From Pantoea coffeiphila (GTDB taxonomy: Bacteria; Pseudomonadota; Gammaproteobacteria; Enterobacterales; Enterobacteriaceae), in the NCBI RefSeq assembly GCF_016909495.1, contig NZ_JAFBFW010000004.1, forward strand, positions 186,001-250,000: a DNA stretch of 64,000 nt. The letters are read 5' to 3'. Positions within the stretch are counted from its first letter, which is position 1. Every line of letters starts with the position of its first letter. The notes beneath the pieces are model-generated. The model did no database searches and was not told where the DNA came from. It was given only the letters and a program-made list of their open reading frames with translations. The position numbers were made by a program, and so were the translations under genes. This document shows, in pieces, positions 23,218 through 31,252 of the stretch.

Positions 23218-23284
23218 CTGTTATTCATAAATTTAATGCAATTTAGCTATGGGAATGATAAACATCAGCGTTTAATCTGACAGA

Positions 23285-24211
23285 TTACTCATCCTCATCC
23301 AGCAGCGCGGCACCGTCAGGATTTGCGTTGACCAGGGCATAAGGATCGTTGCTGGATTCCATGGCATTGAAGATCGCCAGCGCCAGCTCGTTGTCGCTAT
23401 CCGGGTTGCGGCACAGGAGATATTCGGTATCCGGCAGAACAGGCAAACCTTCCGCAGCCCCCATAACGCGCAGCTCCGGGCTCATCATCTCCACCGGACG
23501 AGCGGTCACACCAAGGCCCGCTTTCACCGCCGCGCGCACCGCAGCCAGCGTAGAAGCAACATAGGAGATACGCCATGGGATACCGGCTTCGTTAAGGTGA
23601 TCGATAGCCATATCACGATAAGGGCTTGGCTCATCCAGCAGGACCAGAGGAATCGCCTCTCCGCGCTGGAAGATATAATCCGCAGCGCAGTACCACAGCG
23701 TCGGCGACGTACGCAGCACCTGCCAGGCAAAGTTCATCGGGCTGGAGGTTGTCACAACCAGATCAACCTCGCCCTGATTCAGCATTTCCATCATAAACGG
23801 GTTACGCTTCACGCGTACGTCGATGGCCAGCTTCGGATAAACCGAAGTCACGCGGTTTAGCAGGAACGGTAAAATGGTATCAGATGTATCGTCAGATGCG
23901 CCGATAGTCAGCACGCCCTGAACGTTGCTGTACATGAGTGACGTGCAGGCTTCATCATTAAAGCGCAGGATTTTTCGCGCATAACCCAACAGCTGAATAC
24001 CATGTTCAGTCAGCAACTTGTTGCGCCCATGCCTGGCAAAGAGTTCTTTGCCAACCAGTTGTTCCAGACGCTGCATCTGCTGGCTAACTGCTGACTGGGT
24101 TCTGCACACAGCTGCTGCTGCTGCGGCAAAAGTATTCAGATCGGCTACAGCTACAAAAGTTCTCAGCAGATCGAGGTCGAGATTAAGTATCGGACGATTT
24201 GCACTAGTCAT
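23285..24211 (-). CDS. lrhA: LysR-type transcriptional regulator LrhA
   Basis: 308 residues (E. coli 312). The N-terminal winged helix-turn-helix is at ~10-70 ([43 protein letters not shown]), followed by the effector domain. LrhA controls flagellar and motility genes (flhDC), fimbriae and RpoS translation in E. coli, and the homologue in phytopathogenic Erwinia/Pantoea affects motility and exopolysaccharide. The frame is open to a GTG at 24223, but [15 protein letters not shown] at 24211 matches the E. coli start, with GAAG six bases upstream. A ~1-kb gene-free leader precedes it. Confidence 0.94.
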   Translation of the reverse strand: MTSANRPILNLDLDLLRTFVAVADLNTFAAAAAAVCRTQSAVSQQMQRLEQLVGKELFARHGRNKLLTEHGIQLLGYARKILRFNDEACTSLMYSNVQGVLTIGASDDTSDTILPFLLNRVTSVYPKLAIDVRVKRNPFMMEMLNQGEVDLVVTTSSPMNFAWQVLRTSPTLWYCAADYIFQRGEAIPLVLLDEPSPYRDMAIDHLNEAGIPWRISYVASTLAAVRAAVKAGLGVTARPVEMMSPELRVMGAAEGLPVLPDTEYLLCRNPDSDNELALAIFNAMESSNDPYALVNANPDGAALLDEDE

Positions 24212-24719
24212 GTTTTTCTTCACTTTATAAGTTTTTTACGAACAGCTACCCTGGTGTTATTACTTTCTTATCAAAAAGATAAGTTGATAATCAATGCATA
24301 ATTCAATCAGCGGGAACCGGTACACCCGGCTGAAGTATGACGTAAACTCTCACTGTAAGACCCTGCACGACACTCCGATCGGCTCAGACGGTGCGCAACG
24401 CGAGCGGTAAAAAGGTGTCCGACTCTGATTAATCACGATTGCACACTGTACTAACCCATAAGCGGTAATCAGATACCGGATTCCCGCTCACCCCGACAAA
24501 CTTTAGGTAAAAATGCGCGCGTTTTTGGATCTAACAGTGCAGATTCAAACTGGAAAGTCTGTGGCAATCATTTAGCATCAATGCCGGAGGAATATTAAGC
24601 ATTCCTTACCCTTTCAGGGTATAAAAACCATTTTTTTATTACCAGAAGACCTCTGCAAACCGGCGTAAAGTCTCCTGAAAGTTATCCTGACATACTGTCG
24701 CCTACTTTTTAAGCCCAAA

Positions 24720-24733
24720 TGCGATTATTCTTA
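24720..24733 (-). promoter_or_regulatory. RcsAB-box-like site upstream of lrhA
   Basis: The minus-strand sequence TAAGAATAATCGCA agrees with the commonly cited RcsAB consensus TAAGAATATTCCTA at 11 of 14 positions, with a perfect left half. It is ~510 bases upstream of the lrhA start, a reasonable place for a promoter with a long leader. In E. coli lrhA is a reported target of the Rcs phosphorelay. Confidence 0.4.
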
Positions 24734-25159
24734 TCTCTAAAGTAAGATTTTATCAGCAACAGCACTCCAATGAGACTTGCATATACTAAAATCAAACTTC
24801 GCTTTAAGAATCGGACTCATTCAATCTTTTGACAGGCACAGCGCCTGCGCAAACGATTGAGCTTAGAGTGACAGACTCAAGCGATCAAAAAGCACTCAAA
24901 TGATAATTTTATTTTGACTGTTTCAACAATCATTAATCCACTTTTCATTAATGAATTGTGCAATATCTCCCAACAATTTTCTCTCAAAAGGAGAATCGAC
25001 ATTCAGTATTACAAGAAAGATTCCAGTTTTAAGTAGTGATTACACTCAGCTTTACAGTATTTAATACTACAAACTGTACAACCTCCGCGCTGTAGTGTGA
25101 GCCGCATGAAAAAAGCGCGATTAACGCGCCAAACCCCGTGGCTACCCTTCAAAAGCATT

Positions 25160-25216
25160 AAGGAGAGGAGTACATTGTGTAACGTTTAGTTTTCCACGGC
25201 AGGAAAACCCTCCTGC
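25160..25216 (+). promoter_or_regulatory. alaA leader: orphan ribosome site and hairpin
   Basis: AGGAGAGGAG at 25161-25170 is a very strong Shine-Dalgarno sequence, yet it is 64 bases before the alaA ATG. It is followed by TTG TGT AAC GTT TAG (25175-25189), a four-codon frame not in register with alaA. A GCAGGA/TCCTGC hairpin (25199-25216) then sits just before the true alaA ribosome site. Confidence 0.35.
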
Positions 25217-25233
25217 AAGTCAAGGTGACCGAG

Positions 25234-26448
25234 ATGACCCAAATTGATAAGTCCAGCAAACTGGATAATGTGTGTTATGACATTCGCGGCCCGGTGTTGA
25301 AAGAAGCCAAGCGCCTCGAAGAAGAAGGTAATAAAGTTCTCAAGCTCAACATCGGTAACCCTGCCCCTTTCGGCTTTGAAGCCCCGGACGAAATTCTGGT
25401 CGATGTGATCCGCAATCTGCCCAGCGCACAGGGCTACTGCGACTCCAAAGGCCTGTATTCCGCGCGTAAAGCCATCATGCAGCACTATCAGGCTTTGGGC
25501 GTTCGTGATACGACCGTTGAAGATATCTATATTGGTAACGGCGTATCAGAGCTGATCGTTCAGTCAATGCAGGCGCTGCTGAACAGCGGTGACGAAATGC
25601 TGGTTCCGGCCCCGGACTACCCGCTGTGGACCGCCGCAGTGTCCCTGTCCAGCGGTAAGGCCGTGCATTACCTTTGTGATGAATCCGCTGGCTGGTTCCC
25701 GGACCTTGACGATATTCGCAGCAAAATCACTCCGCGCACCCGCGGTATTGTGATCATCAACCCGAACAACCCGACGGGCGCGGTATACAGCAAAGAACTG
25801 CTGCTGGAAGTGGTTGAGATCGCCCGCCAGCACAACCTGATTATTTTTGCTGACGAAATCTACGACAAGATTCTTTACGATGCCGCCCGTCATCACTCGA
25901 TCGCCGCGCTGGCACCGGACCTGCTGACCATTACCTTTAACGGCCTGTCAAAAACCTACCGCGTTGCCGGTTTCCGTCAGGGCTGGATGGTGCTGAACGG
26001 GCCGAAAAAACACGCGAAAGGCTATATTGAAGGCCTGGAAATGCTGGCGTCGATGCGCCTGTGCGCCAACGTTCCGGCGCAGCACGCTATTCAAACCGCA
26101 CTGGGCGGCTATCAGAGCATCAGCGAATTTATTCAGCCGGGTGGCCGTCTGTATGAACAGCGTAATCGGGCCTGGGAGTTGATCAATGATATTCCAGGCG
26201 TGAGCTGCGTTAAGCCTGAAGGCGCGCTGTATATGTTCCCGAAAATCGACGCGAAAAAATTCAACATCCACGATGACCAGAAGATGGTTCTCGACTTCCT
26301 GCTGCAGGAAAAAGTCCTGCTGGTGCAGGGCAGCGCCTTTAACTGGCCGTGGCCAGATCATGTGCGCATCGTTACTCTGCCGCGCGTAGACGATCTGGAA
26401 ATGGCCATCACCAAGTTTGGCCGCTTCCTCGGCGGCTACCACCAGTAA
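25234..26448 (+). CDS. alaA: glutamate-pyruvate (alanine) aminotransferase AlaA
   Basis: 404 residues (E. coli 405), fold-type I PLP aminotransferase, main alanine-synthesising transaminase. Visible: NIGNPAPFGFEAPDE (~32), the PNNPTGAVYS Asn-Pro motif (~173), FADEIYDKILYD (~207) and the PLP lysine in FNGLSKTYRVAGFRQGW (~240). The upstream GTG at 25225 is in frame, but the ATG at 25234 has AAGGTG seven bases before it and gives the family N terminus (TQIDKSSKLDNVCYDIRGPVLKEAKRL). Confidence 0.96.
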   Translation: MTQIDKSSKLDNVCYDIRGPVLKEAKRLEEEGNKVLKLNIGNPAPFGFEAPDEILVDVIRNLPSAQGYCDSKGLYSARKAIMQHYQALGVRDTTVEDIYIGNGVSELIVQSMQALLNSGDEMLVPAPDYPLWTAAVSLSSGKAVHYLCDESAGWFPDLDDIRSKITPRTRGIVIINPNNPTGAVYSKELLLEVVEIARQHNLIIFADEIYDKILYDAARHHSIAALAPDLLTITFNGLSKTYRVAGFRQGWMVLNGPKKHAKGYIEGLEMLASMRLCANVPAQHAIQTALGGYQSISEFIQPGGRLYEQRNRAWELINDIPGVSCVKPEGALYMFPKIDAKKFNIHDDQKMVLDFLLQEKVLLVQGSAFNWPWPDHVRIVTLPRVDDLEMAITKFGRFLGGYHQ

Positions 26449-26471
26449 GTCCCCTCTCTTCAGATATCAGT

Positions 26472-26500
26472 CCCGGATAGCGGCAATGCGGCTATCCGGG
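26472..26500. other. stem-loop between alaA and yfbR
   Basis: Perfect ten-pair inverted repeat CCCGGATAGC/GCTATCCGGG with a nine-base loop in the 68-base gap between alaA and yfbR. No T-run follows on plus, so it more likely protects or partially attenuates an alaA-yfbR transcript than terminates it. The sequence recalls the core of REP elements but lacks the rest of the consensus. Confidence 0.55.
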
Positions 26501-26516
26501 CAAGCGGAAAGACCTG

Positions 26517-27113
26517 ATGAATCAAAGCCACTTTTTTGCCCACCTCTCCCGTCTGAAACTGATTAACCGCTGGCCGTTAATGCGTAACGTACGCACTGAA
26601 AACGTGTCGGAACACAGTCTGCAGGTGGCGATGGTTGCCCATGCGCTGGCGGTGATTAAAAACAAGAAATTTAACGGCAATCTCGACCCCGGCCGTATCG
26701 CCCTGATGGCGATGTATCACGACGCCAGCGAAGTACTGACCGGCGATCTACCCACGCCGGTGAAGTACTACAACGCGCAGATTGCCCATGAATACAAAAA
26801 AATTGAGAAGATCGCGCAGAAGAAACTGATTGAAATGCTGCCGGAAGAATTGCGCTCTGCCTGGGCTCCGCTGATTGACGAGCACCAGCACAGCGAGGCG
26901 GAAACGGCGATTGTTAAACAGGCAGATGCGCTGTGCGCCTACCTGAAATGTCTGGAGGAGCTGTCAGCGGGCAATAACGAATTCCTGCTGGCGAAAGCCC
27001 GCCTGGAGAAAACCCTCTCCCAGCGCCACAGCCCGGAAATGGACTATTTTGTTGAGGTGTTTATCCCCAGCTTTAGCCTGTCTCTGGATGAAATTAGCCA
27101 GGAGTCGCTGTAG
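26517..27113 (+). CDS. yfbR: 5'-deoxynucleotidase, HD domain
   Basis: 198 residues (E. coli 199). It hydrolyses deoxyribonucleoside 5'-monophosphates (dUMP provision and nucleotide-pool control). HD-domain metal ligands are visible: [15 protein letters not shown] (His ~33), [21 protein letters not shown] (His-Asp ~68-69) and [11 protein letters not shown] (Asp ~137). In E. coli yfbS follows next; here a 7-kb island separates them. The stop is six bases before a heptamer repeat tract. Confidence 0.95.
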   Translation: MNQSHFFAHLSRLKLINRWPLMRNVRTENVSEHSLQVAMVAHALAVIKNKKFNGNLDPGRIALMAMYHDASEVLTGDLPTPVKYYNAQIAHEYKKIEKIAQKKLIEMLPEELRSAWAPLIDEHQHSEAETAIVKQADALCAYLKCLEELSAGNNEFLLAKARLEKTLSQRHSPEMDYFVEVFIPSFSLSLDEISQESL

Positions 27114-27119
27114 CGCTTG

Positions 27120-27154
27120 ATTGCTGATTGCTGATTGCTGATTGCTGATTGCTG
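27120..27154. repeat. heptanucleotide tandem repeat, 5 x ATTGCTG
   Basis: Five exact consecutive copies of ATTGCTG begin seven bases after the yfbR stop and end at the left edge of the inserted locus. A partial unit (AT) follows. Seven-base units are not a multiple of three, but the tract is non-coding here. Confidence 0.95.
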
Positions 27155-27163
27155 ATCAAAATT

Positions 27164-27189
27164 AAAACGGGGATGACGTCTGTCACCCC
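27164..27189 (-). terminator. terminator downstream of the Slam gene
   Basis: Read on minus after the Slam stop (27253): GGGGTGAC pairs with GTCATCCCC (one bulged base, short loop), followed by the T-rich GTTTTAATTTT. It can also serve yfbR on plus, though less well. Confidence 0.65.
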
Positions 27190-27252
27190 TTACAGCTACG
27201 TAATAGCCTCTTAAACCCGGTTCAACATCACGCACGATGATTTGCGGGATGT

Positions 27253-28767
27253 TTAAAACGCATACTCCAGCTTAAAGCCGATATCATTTCGGTCATAGCT
27301 GTAAAGCCAGTCAACGTTACTTTTCACCTTGTTATGCCGCGCAATCAGCATCGGGACAAAACCGGCGACTTTCCACTCCTGCGCCTTCACCACCAGCACG
27401 TAGTTTTGTTCTCTGTCGAGGCGTTGCTCCTCGATTAACGGGTTGTAGACGTCGTAGTCGCGCTTGCGCAGAGCGGTAAACAACGTTGCCTGGAACCCCG
27501 CCGGCAGTTCAGCCGAAACGCCAAGCCTGACGCCCTTTTGCCGATAGCCGTTGTATTCACTGCGGGCATCCGAATCGGTAAAATCCACACCGCCGAACAG
27601 CGTTATACCCTCAGAGACACTGTGATAATAGGTGGCCCAGTATGAGGTTTGTCCACCGTTAAAATTCTCCGCGTAGCTCTGCTGACGAAAATGCCGATCT
27701 CTATAATCCCCTTCCAGCTTAAACATCGACGCTGCCGTCAGCAGATAAGTCCACTCGGCGTGTGCACCCCATGCGCCATACAGTGCATGATTGCTCTGCT
27801 CGTAATACTCAAACGTCGGCGCTATGGCGATCTGTTGGCGGCCCTTGCGGAAACTGTATCCGGCCTGCGCATTAAAGGTGGTTTCGTTATAGCTTCCCTG
27901 AGTACGGTACTGGGTGCCAAACAGCTGTGAACGAAGATACAAACCGTGATGCTGATATACCGGAATGCGGCGCTGCACGCTGGCGTCAAAGGCGGTGCCG
28001 GTGGAGCTGATAGCTTCGGGCACCACCCGTTCGTAGAAACAAAAACCGTCGTCGGTGGCAAACAGGCAGGTGCGGCTTGCGGTGGTTTGGTTAACGTTAT
28101 CGCTCCATTCGGGGCCAAAAGAAATCGCCCCGCTCCACGCCTGGCGCTGTTCCAGCGCTTCACGGAAGGCAGTAATGGTTTTTGTTACCCCAGCGGTTCT
28201 CGTATCACTGCTGTCAAAACTGGCCAGAATTTCAGCAAAAGCCCGATCGGCTTCACGATCCTGACCATCCAGAAACAGCGTACGGGCCAGCTCGAGCTTT
28301 GCCAGCAAAAAATCTGCCTTTAGCGCCAGCGTTGCGCGATACTCAGCAATTGCCCGATCGTAGTCTCCAGCAGCTCGTGCCAGCGTCCCCTGCGCATAAT
28401 GCACCAGCAGCGGCTCGCGATCGGGCAGGGTCAGATAATCATTCAGCAGGCGGCGGGCAACGCCCCACTCATGAGCCTGCAGGGCCATATAAAGTGCCTG
28501 CCCCAACGCCGGAGCAGTCCGCTCCACCTGCCAGGTCTGACCATTCACATTGAAAGTACCTACCGTCGCAGGCTCCTGTTGTTCTTTTAGCAGTTCGCGT
28601 TCGCGCCCAACCGCCTGGCGCTGCACGTTCATCTCCAGCAGCCGACGCGTATCTTCACGATCCTCGGCCCGGGCAATGGGGCTGTTAGCGGCAACAATCG
28701 ATGACAGAGTGAGTAATATCAAACGTGAATTCATCCCGTTGGAAAAAATAAATTTACTAATTGCCAT
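27253..28767 (-). CDS. Slam-family outer-membrane translocon (DUF560; type XI secretion)
   Basis: 504 residues from the chosen start. A signal peptide (hydrophobic RLILLTLSSIVAAN, then PIARA before EDRED) precedes a periplasmic N-terminal domain of TPR-like helices (~residues 55-200; VHYAQGTLARAAGDYDRAIAEYRATL is a clear TPR) and then a C-terminal ~14-strand-type barrel (~215-504) of alternating residues ending in FKLEYAF. This is the architecture of Slam proteins, which move barrel-tagged cargo to the cell surface or medium. The start at 28767 is chosen for GGAG seven bases upstream; longer (28887) and shorter (28734) starts lack a ribosome site. The cargo gene lies immediately upstream. No gene name is established for this host. 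Confidence 0.85.
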   Translation of the reverse strand: MAISKFIFSNGMNSRLILLTLSSIVAANSPIARAEDREDTRRLLEMNVQRQAVGRERELLKEQQEPATVGTFNVNGQTWQVERTAPALGQALYMALQAHEWGVARRLLNDYLTLPDREPLLVHYAQGTLARAAGDYDRAIAEYRATLALKADFLLAKLELARTLFLDGQDREADRAFAEILASFDSSDTRTAGVTKTITAFREALEQRQAWSGAISFGPEWSDNVNQTTASRTCLFATDDGFCFYERVVPEAISSTGTAFDASVQRRIPVYQHHGLYLRSQLFGTQYRTQGSYNETTFNAQAGYSFRKGRQQIAIAPTFEYYEQSNHALYGAWGAHAEWTYLLTAASMFKLEGDYRDRHFRQQSYAENFNGGQTSYWATYYHSVSEGITLFGGVDFTDSDARSEYNGYRQKGVRLGVSAELPAGFQATLFTALRKRDYDVYNPLIEEQRLDREQNYVLVVKAQEWKVAGFVPMLIARHNKVKSNVDWLYSYDRNDIGFKLEYAF

Positions 28768-28843
28768 AGACTGACTCCATAACCGCCAGAACTTCTGGAA
28801 CCCGGCTGACATTCCGGACTGCCGAGATAGAAGCGATAATATA

Positions 28844-28872
28844 AAGCAGGGGCAATTCGATAGCCCCTGCTT
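28844..28872 (-). terminator. intercistronic hairpin between cargo and Slam genes
   Basis: Ten-pair perfect stem (AAGCAGGGGC/GCCCCTGCTT) with a nine-base loop, followed on minus by TTTATATTAT. It lies after the hemophilin-like gene (stop at 28934) and before the Slam start (28767). The T-tract is imperfect, so partial termination is likely: cargo mRNA in excess over Slam mRNA. Confidence 0.65.
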
Positions 28873-28933
28873 AAGAACATATGACATTCTGGCTATTCAG
28901 TAACGGCCATCACGTCATAAAAGTTCAGGTTTT

Positions 28934-29770
28934 TTAATTTTTCTTGACACCGCCAAATGCAGTATTTTTATCTCTGTCCTGGAAGGTCACGTAACCTGCA
29001 ACATAGTCAGGTTCTGGATACAGGTTAAGAACATTTGTTAGATCTTTAGTGAAAAATTGCCCTTTCAAGGCTCCCCCAGTCCCTCCAGCGCTGGCAACGC
29101 TAACGTTTGCAGCAGTTAGTTCTCCCGCTCGATTTTGTCCATTCGCAACTAAACGCACATTCCCATTCGTGAACGAGATATCCCCCGTTGAACGGGCTGT
29201 TTGCTGCGCGAAATTAACGGTGAGGTCACTGGTTGGTACATTCGTACCGTTATTGCTGTAGTTATTTATGGATTTGATTTTATAAGTTGCATCTGTATTA
29301 AGCACTCCTCCTGTTGGGAATAACCCAGCATAAAAAACGTTATGGGTTCCTGCGACCTTTGTTCCCACTGGTCCTGTAGCTGCCTCTGCATTCCATTCAC
29401 CAAAAAAAACACTTGAATTATCAATCTGGGCAAAGGTCCAAACTCCATTAATACCATTGTTCCTTTGCCGTCCACTGAAGTGAGCTATATTAACTGAATC
29501 AGAATTCTCAACTCGATAACCAACCGCAGCATGATCTAATCTTATTTTTCCACCAGTAGATAATATTATCGAGGGTATAAAACCATAAGCTAAGTGACCA
29601 GGAGTCAATATGGGGGTACCTGGATTACTTTCTTTTATGAGTACCCCCGCGACTAAATCAGGTAAATCTACAATCGGTAAATCCAACCCAGGCAGGATAT
29701 CCGCCTGTGCCGCACTCGTGCCGGTCAAAATCGCAAGAGCCAGAACCATCTTATGAGTTTTTAACAACAT
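28934..29770 (-). CDS. hemophilin-like secreted protein, Slam-dependent cargo
   Basis: 278 residues. A classical Sec signal peptide (MVLALAILTGTSAAQA, cleavage before DILPGLD at about residue 24) has no lipobox cysteine, and no cysteine occurs in the whole protein, so the product should be soluble and released rather than a surface lipoprotein. The N-terminal ~200 residues are a beta-rich ligand-handle region with His59, His80, His97 and His143 as possible heme ligands. The C-terminal ~75 residues (GGALKGQFFTKDL, ending NTAFGGVKKN) match the eight-stranded Slam-recognition barrel of hemophilins/TbpB-like cargo. GGAG lies seven bases before the ATG. Base composition is visibly more AT-rich than the core genes. 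Heme binding is inferred, not shown. Confidence 0.75.
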   Translation of the reverse strand: MLLKTHKMVLALAILTGTSAAQADILPGLDLPIVDLPDLVAGVLIKESNPGTPILTPGHLAYGFIPSIILSTGGKIRLDHAAVGYRVENSDSVNIAHFSGRQRNNGINGVWTFAQIDNSSVFFGEWNAEAATGPVGTKVAGTHNVFYAGLFPTGGVLNTDATYKIKSINNYSNNGTNVPTSDLTVNFAQQTARSTGDISFTNGNVRLVANGQNRAGELTAANVSVASAGGTGGALKGQFFTKDLTNVLNLYPEPDYVAGYVTFQDRDKNTAFGGVKKN

Positions 29771-30199
29771 AGATACTCTCCTTAACGATTTAATTTAATT
29801 GCTGTTTTTTTACATAGACCAATGGCCTGAACTTCAACCTCGAGCAGTCGGTCATGTCTGAAATAAATTCAACTAATTGAATTTAAATAAATTAATCGAA
29901 TAACAATCAAACGGTCATCATTCTTATTTTTAAACATATGAAAATGTTTTATTACATTCATTAATCATATTTACAAAATCCTGACTTACAAGGTCGGCTG
30001 GATAATATTTATACAGAATAAGAATATCGTTGTTTTCAATCGAGATTCAGACAGCGGTCACAGGTGATATCGGCGAAGGATTTACGAAAGGAGTGATTTT
30101 CATGAGGTAAGGACAACAGCACAGAACGGCTGCGATAACCATGCCTCAGCACTCTGAAGCAGGCTATCGCGAGTATATCAGGACGGTCTTCAGGTTATC
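29771..30199. other. gene-free region between tonB2 and the hemophilin-like gene
   Basis: 429 bases, strongly AT-rich from 29,860 to 30,040. It contains a candidate minus-strand promoter for the cargo gene (30008-30039). The 30,040-30,199 part is GC-richer and carries no convincing frame; a plus-strand AAAGGAG followed by ATG AGG TAA near 30,095-30,117 is only a two-codon frame. Confidence 0.6.
30008..30039 (-). promoter_or_regulatory. candidate promoter of the hemophilin-like gene with weak Fur-like box
   Basis: On minus, TTGAAA (30039-30034) and TATAAA (30013-30008) are near-consensus hexamers with a 20-base spacer, longer than ideal. Between them, plus-strand 30016-30034 matches the 19-base Fur consensus at 11 positions. 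The predicted leader is ~230 bases. Iron regulation would make biological sense but this match alone is weak. Confidence 0.25.
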
Positions 30200-31054
30200 T
30201 CAGCCACGCTTAGGGAAAAACGCCACCGGCGCGGTCAGCGTTTTTTGTGCTCCTGATGGCGGCGCAGGCACCGGAGAGGCGCGTTTAACGAGCGACAGCA
30301 CCTCACGATCCAGCTCGGGGACGCCCGAACTTCTCGCCAGTGAAGCGCTCAGCACATTGCCGTCATCATCAATGGTGAATCGCACCAGCACGGTGCCGGT
30401 ATCGCCACGCTCCTGCGCCGCTTCCGGATAGCGCTTGCGCTTCTCCAGATGCGCCATCACTCGCCCTGCCCAGCTTGCCTCCTGCGGGGTGGAAACCGAA
30501 CTGCTGGCGTTGGTTTTCTGTGCGGCGGTGCGCTCGGCCTGCTGCGTTTGCACCTGAGCCTGAACCGCCTGCTTTGCTGAAACCTGCTCCTGATGCTGAG
30601 CCTGCTGCTGCTTCTGCTTCTTTTGTTTTTCCTGCTGGGATTTGCCCTTTTGGTCTTTTTTCGTTTTCGCGCCCTGGGCGGCTCGCAGAGCGATATCCGG
30701 TTTTTCGGCTTCAGGAACCGCTTTCTCCGGCTCTTTTTCCGGCTGCTTCACGGGATCGACGGCAGGCGCAGCGGCGGCATCGCTCTGTGTCTCTTCCTTC
30801 ACTTTCTCTTCGCTGGCCTGTGAATTCTGGCTTTCCGGTGAGATGTCGTTCCGTTCGGTCAGCACCGCCTGGGCGGTATCCGCCATTTCGATCATGATCG
30901 CGGCTGGCGGCGTATTATCGGCGGCGGTAATCGGCGGCATCCACATCAGCCACACAGCGGCACCAATATGCAGGCCTAACGCCAGCAGGCTGCCCGTCAG
31001 CCAGCTCGTTGTTCCGGCGCGCTGCGTATCATCAAACGTCACTGGCGTTGCCAT
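30200..31054 (-). CDS. TonB-family energy transducer, accessory copy
   Basis: 284 residues. One N-terminal transmembrane helix (SLLALGLHIGAAVWLMWMP, ~22-40) includes the Ser/His pattern that contacts ExbB-ExbD in TonB. A long periplasmic linker follows, first acidic/Pro-containing (~55-120) and then an unusual Lys/Gln-rich stretch (KKDQKGKSQQEKQKKQK, ~131-147). The C-terminal TonB domain (~195-284) shows the hallmark YPEAAQERGDTGTVLVRFTI and the final strand KTLTAPVAFFP. The gene lies 198 bases after the receptor and has no exbB/exbD beside it, so it presumably uses the housekeeping pair. GAGG precedes the start by ten bases. Confidence 0.88.
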   Translation of the reverse strand: MATPVTFDDTQRAGTTSWLTGSLLALGLHIGAAVWLMWMPPITAADNTPPAAIMIEMADTAQAVLTERNDISPESQNSQASEEKVKEETQSDAAAAPAVDPVKQPEKEPEKAVPEAEKPDIALRAAQGAKTKKDQKGKSQQEKQKKQKQQQAQHQEQVSAKQAVQAQVQTQQAERTAAQKTNASSSVSTPQEASWAGRVMAHLEKRKRYPEAAQERGDTGTVLVRFTIDDDGNVLSASLARSSGVPELDREVLSLVKRASPVPAPPSGAQKTLTAPVAFFPKRG

Positions 31055-31222
31055 GTCTAACCAACCTCATTACATAAATCCCTACGGCATCCCCGGGAAT
31101 TCGGGTCTCTGGTTAATAAAACGAATACGGAGGATAAATTTTCTGTTAAATCGGCAGTTTTTTTACGTCGGGGTGAAATTGGCAAATAATCAGTACGGGC
31201 AGAAAAGGACAATGGCGGATTC

Positions 31223-31246
31223 AGGGCGAGGCAGATGCCCCGCCCT
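31223..31246 (-). terminator. hairpin after the TonB-dependent receptor gene
   Basis: Arms AGGGCGAGGCA (31223-31233) and TGCCCCGCCCT (31236-31246) form an 11-position stem with one mismatch, right after the receptor stop (31253). No T-run follows immediately on minus. It may stabilise the receptor message or attenuate transcription into tonB. Confidence 0.5.
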
Positions 31247-31252
31247 GGACTA

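Larger units (their letters stand above)
22619..23284. other. nuo regulatory region downstream of lrhA
   Basis: 666 bases without a gene. It contains the lrhA terminator (23181-23217), a perfect inverted repeat (22780-22801) that supplies the -35 of a candidate nuo promoter, and otherwise AT-rich sequence. In E. coli this region is long and is bound by global regulators (ArcA, NarL, Fis, IHF) and LrhA; I could not place confident individual sites for them here. Confidence 0.7.
24212..25233. other. long lrhA/alaA divergent regulatory region
   Basis: 1,022 bases with no supported gene between divergent lrhA and alaA. The 24,300-24,540 part, nearest lrhA, is more GC-rich and is probably transcribed as a long lrhA leader, as in E. 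coli where the lrhA 5' UTR is several hundred bases. The 24,600-25,080 part is AT-rich. An RcsAB-like box (24720-24733) and an alaA leader with an orphan ribosome site and a hairpin (25160-25216) are listed separately. Confidence 0.65.

Noticed and set aside
26472-26500. REP element between alaA and yfbR
   Set aside because: Only the stem resembles REP; the conserved REP loop and flanks are missing and no partner unit is nearby.
27120-27154. Short direct repeats as a possible CRISPR array
   Set aside because: Units are 7 bases and contiguous with no spacers; it is a simple tandem repeat.
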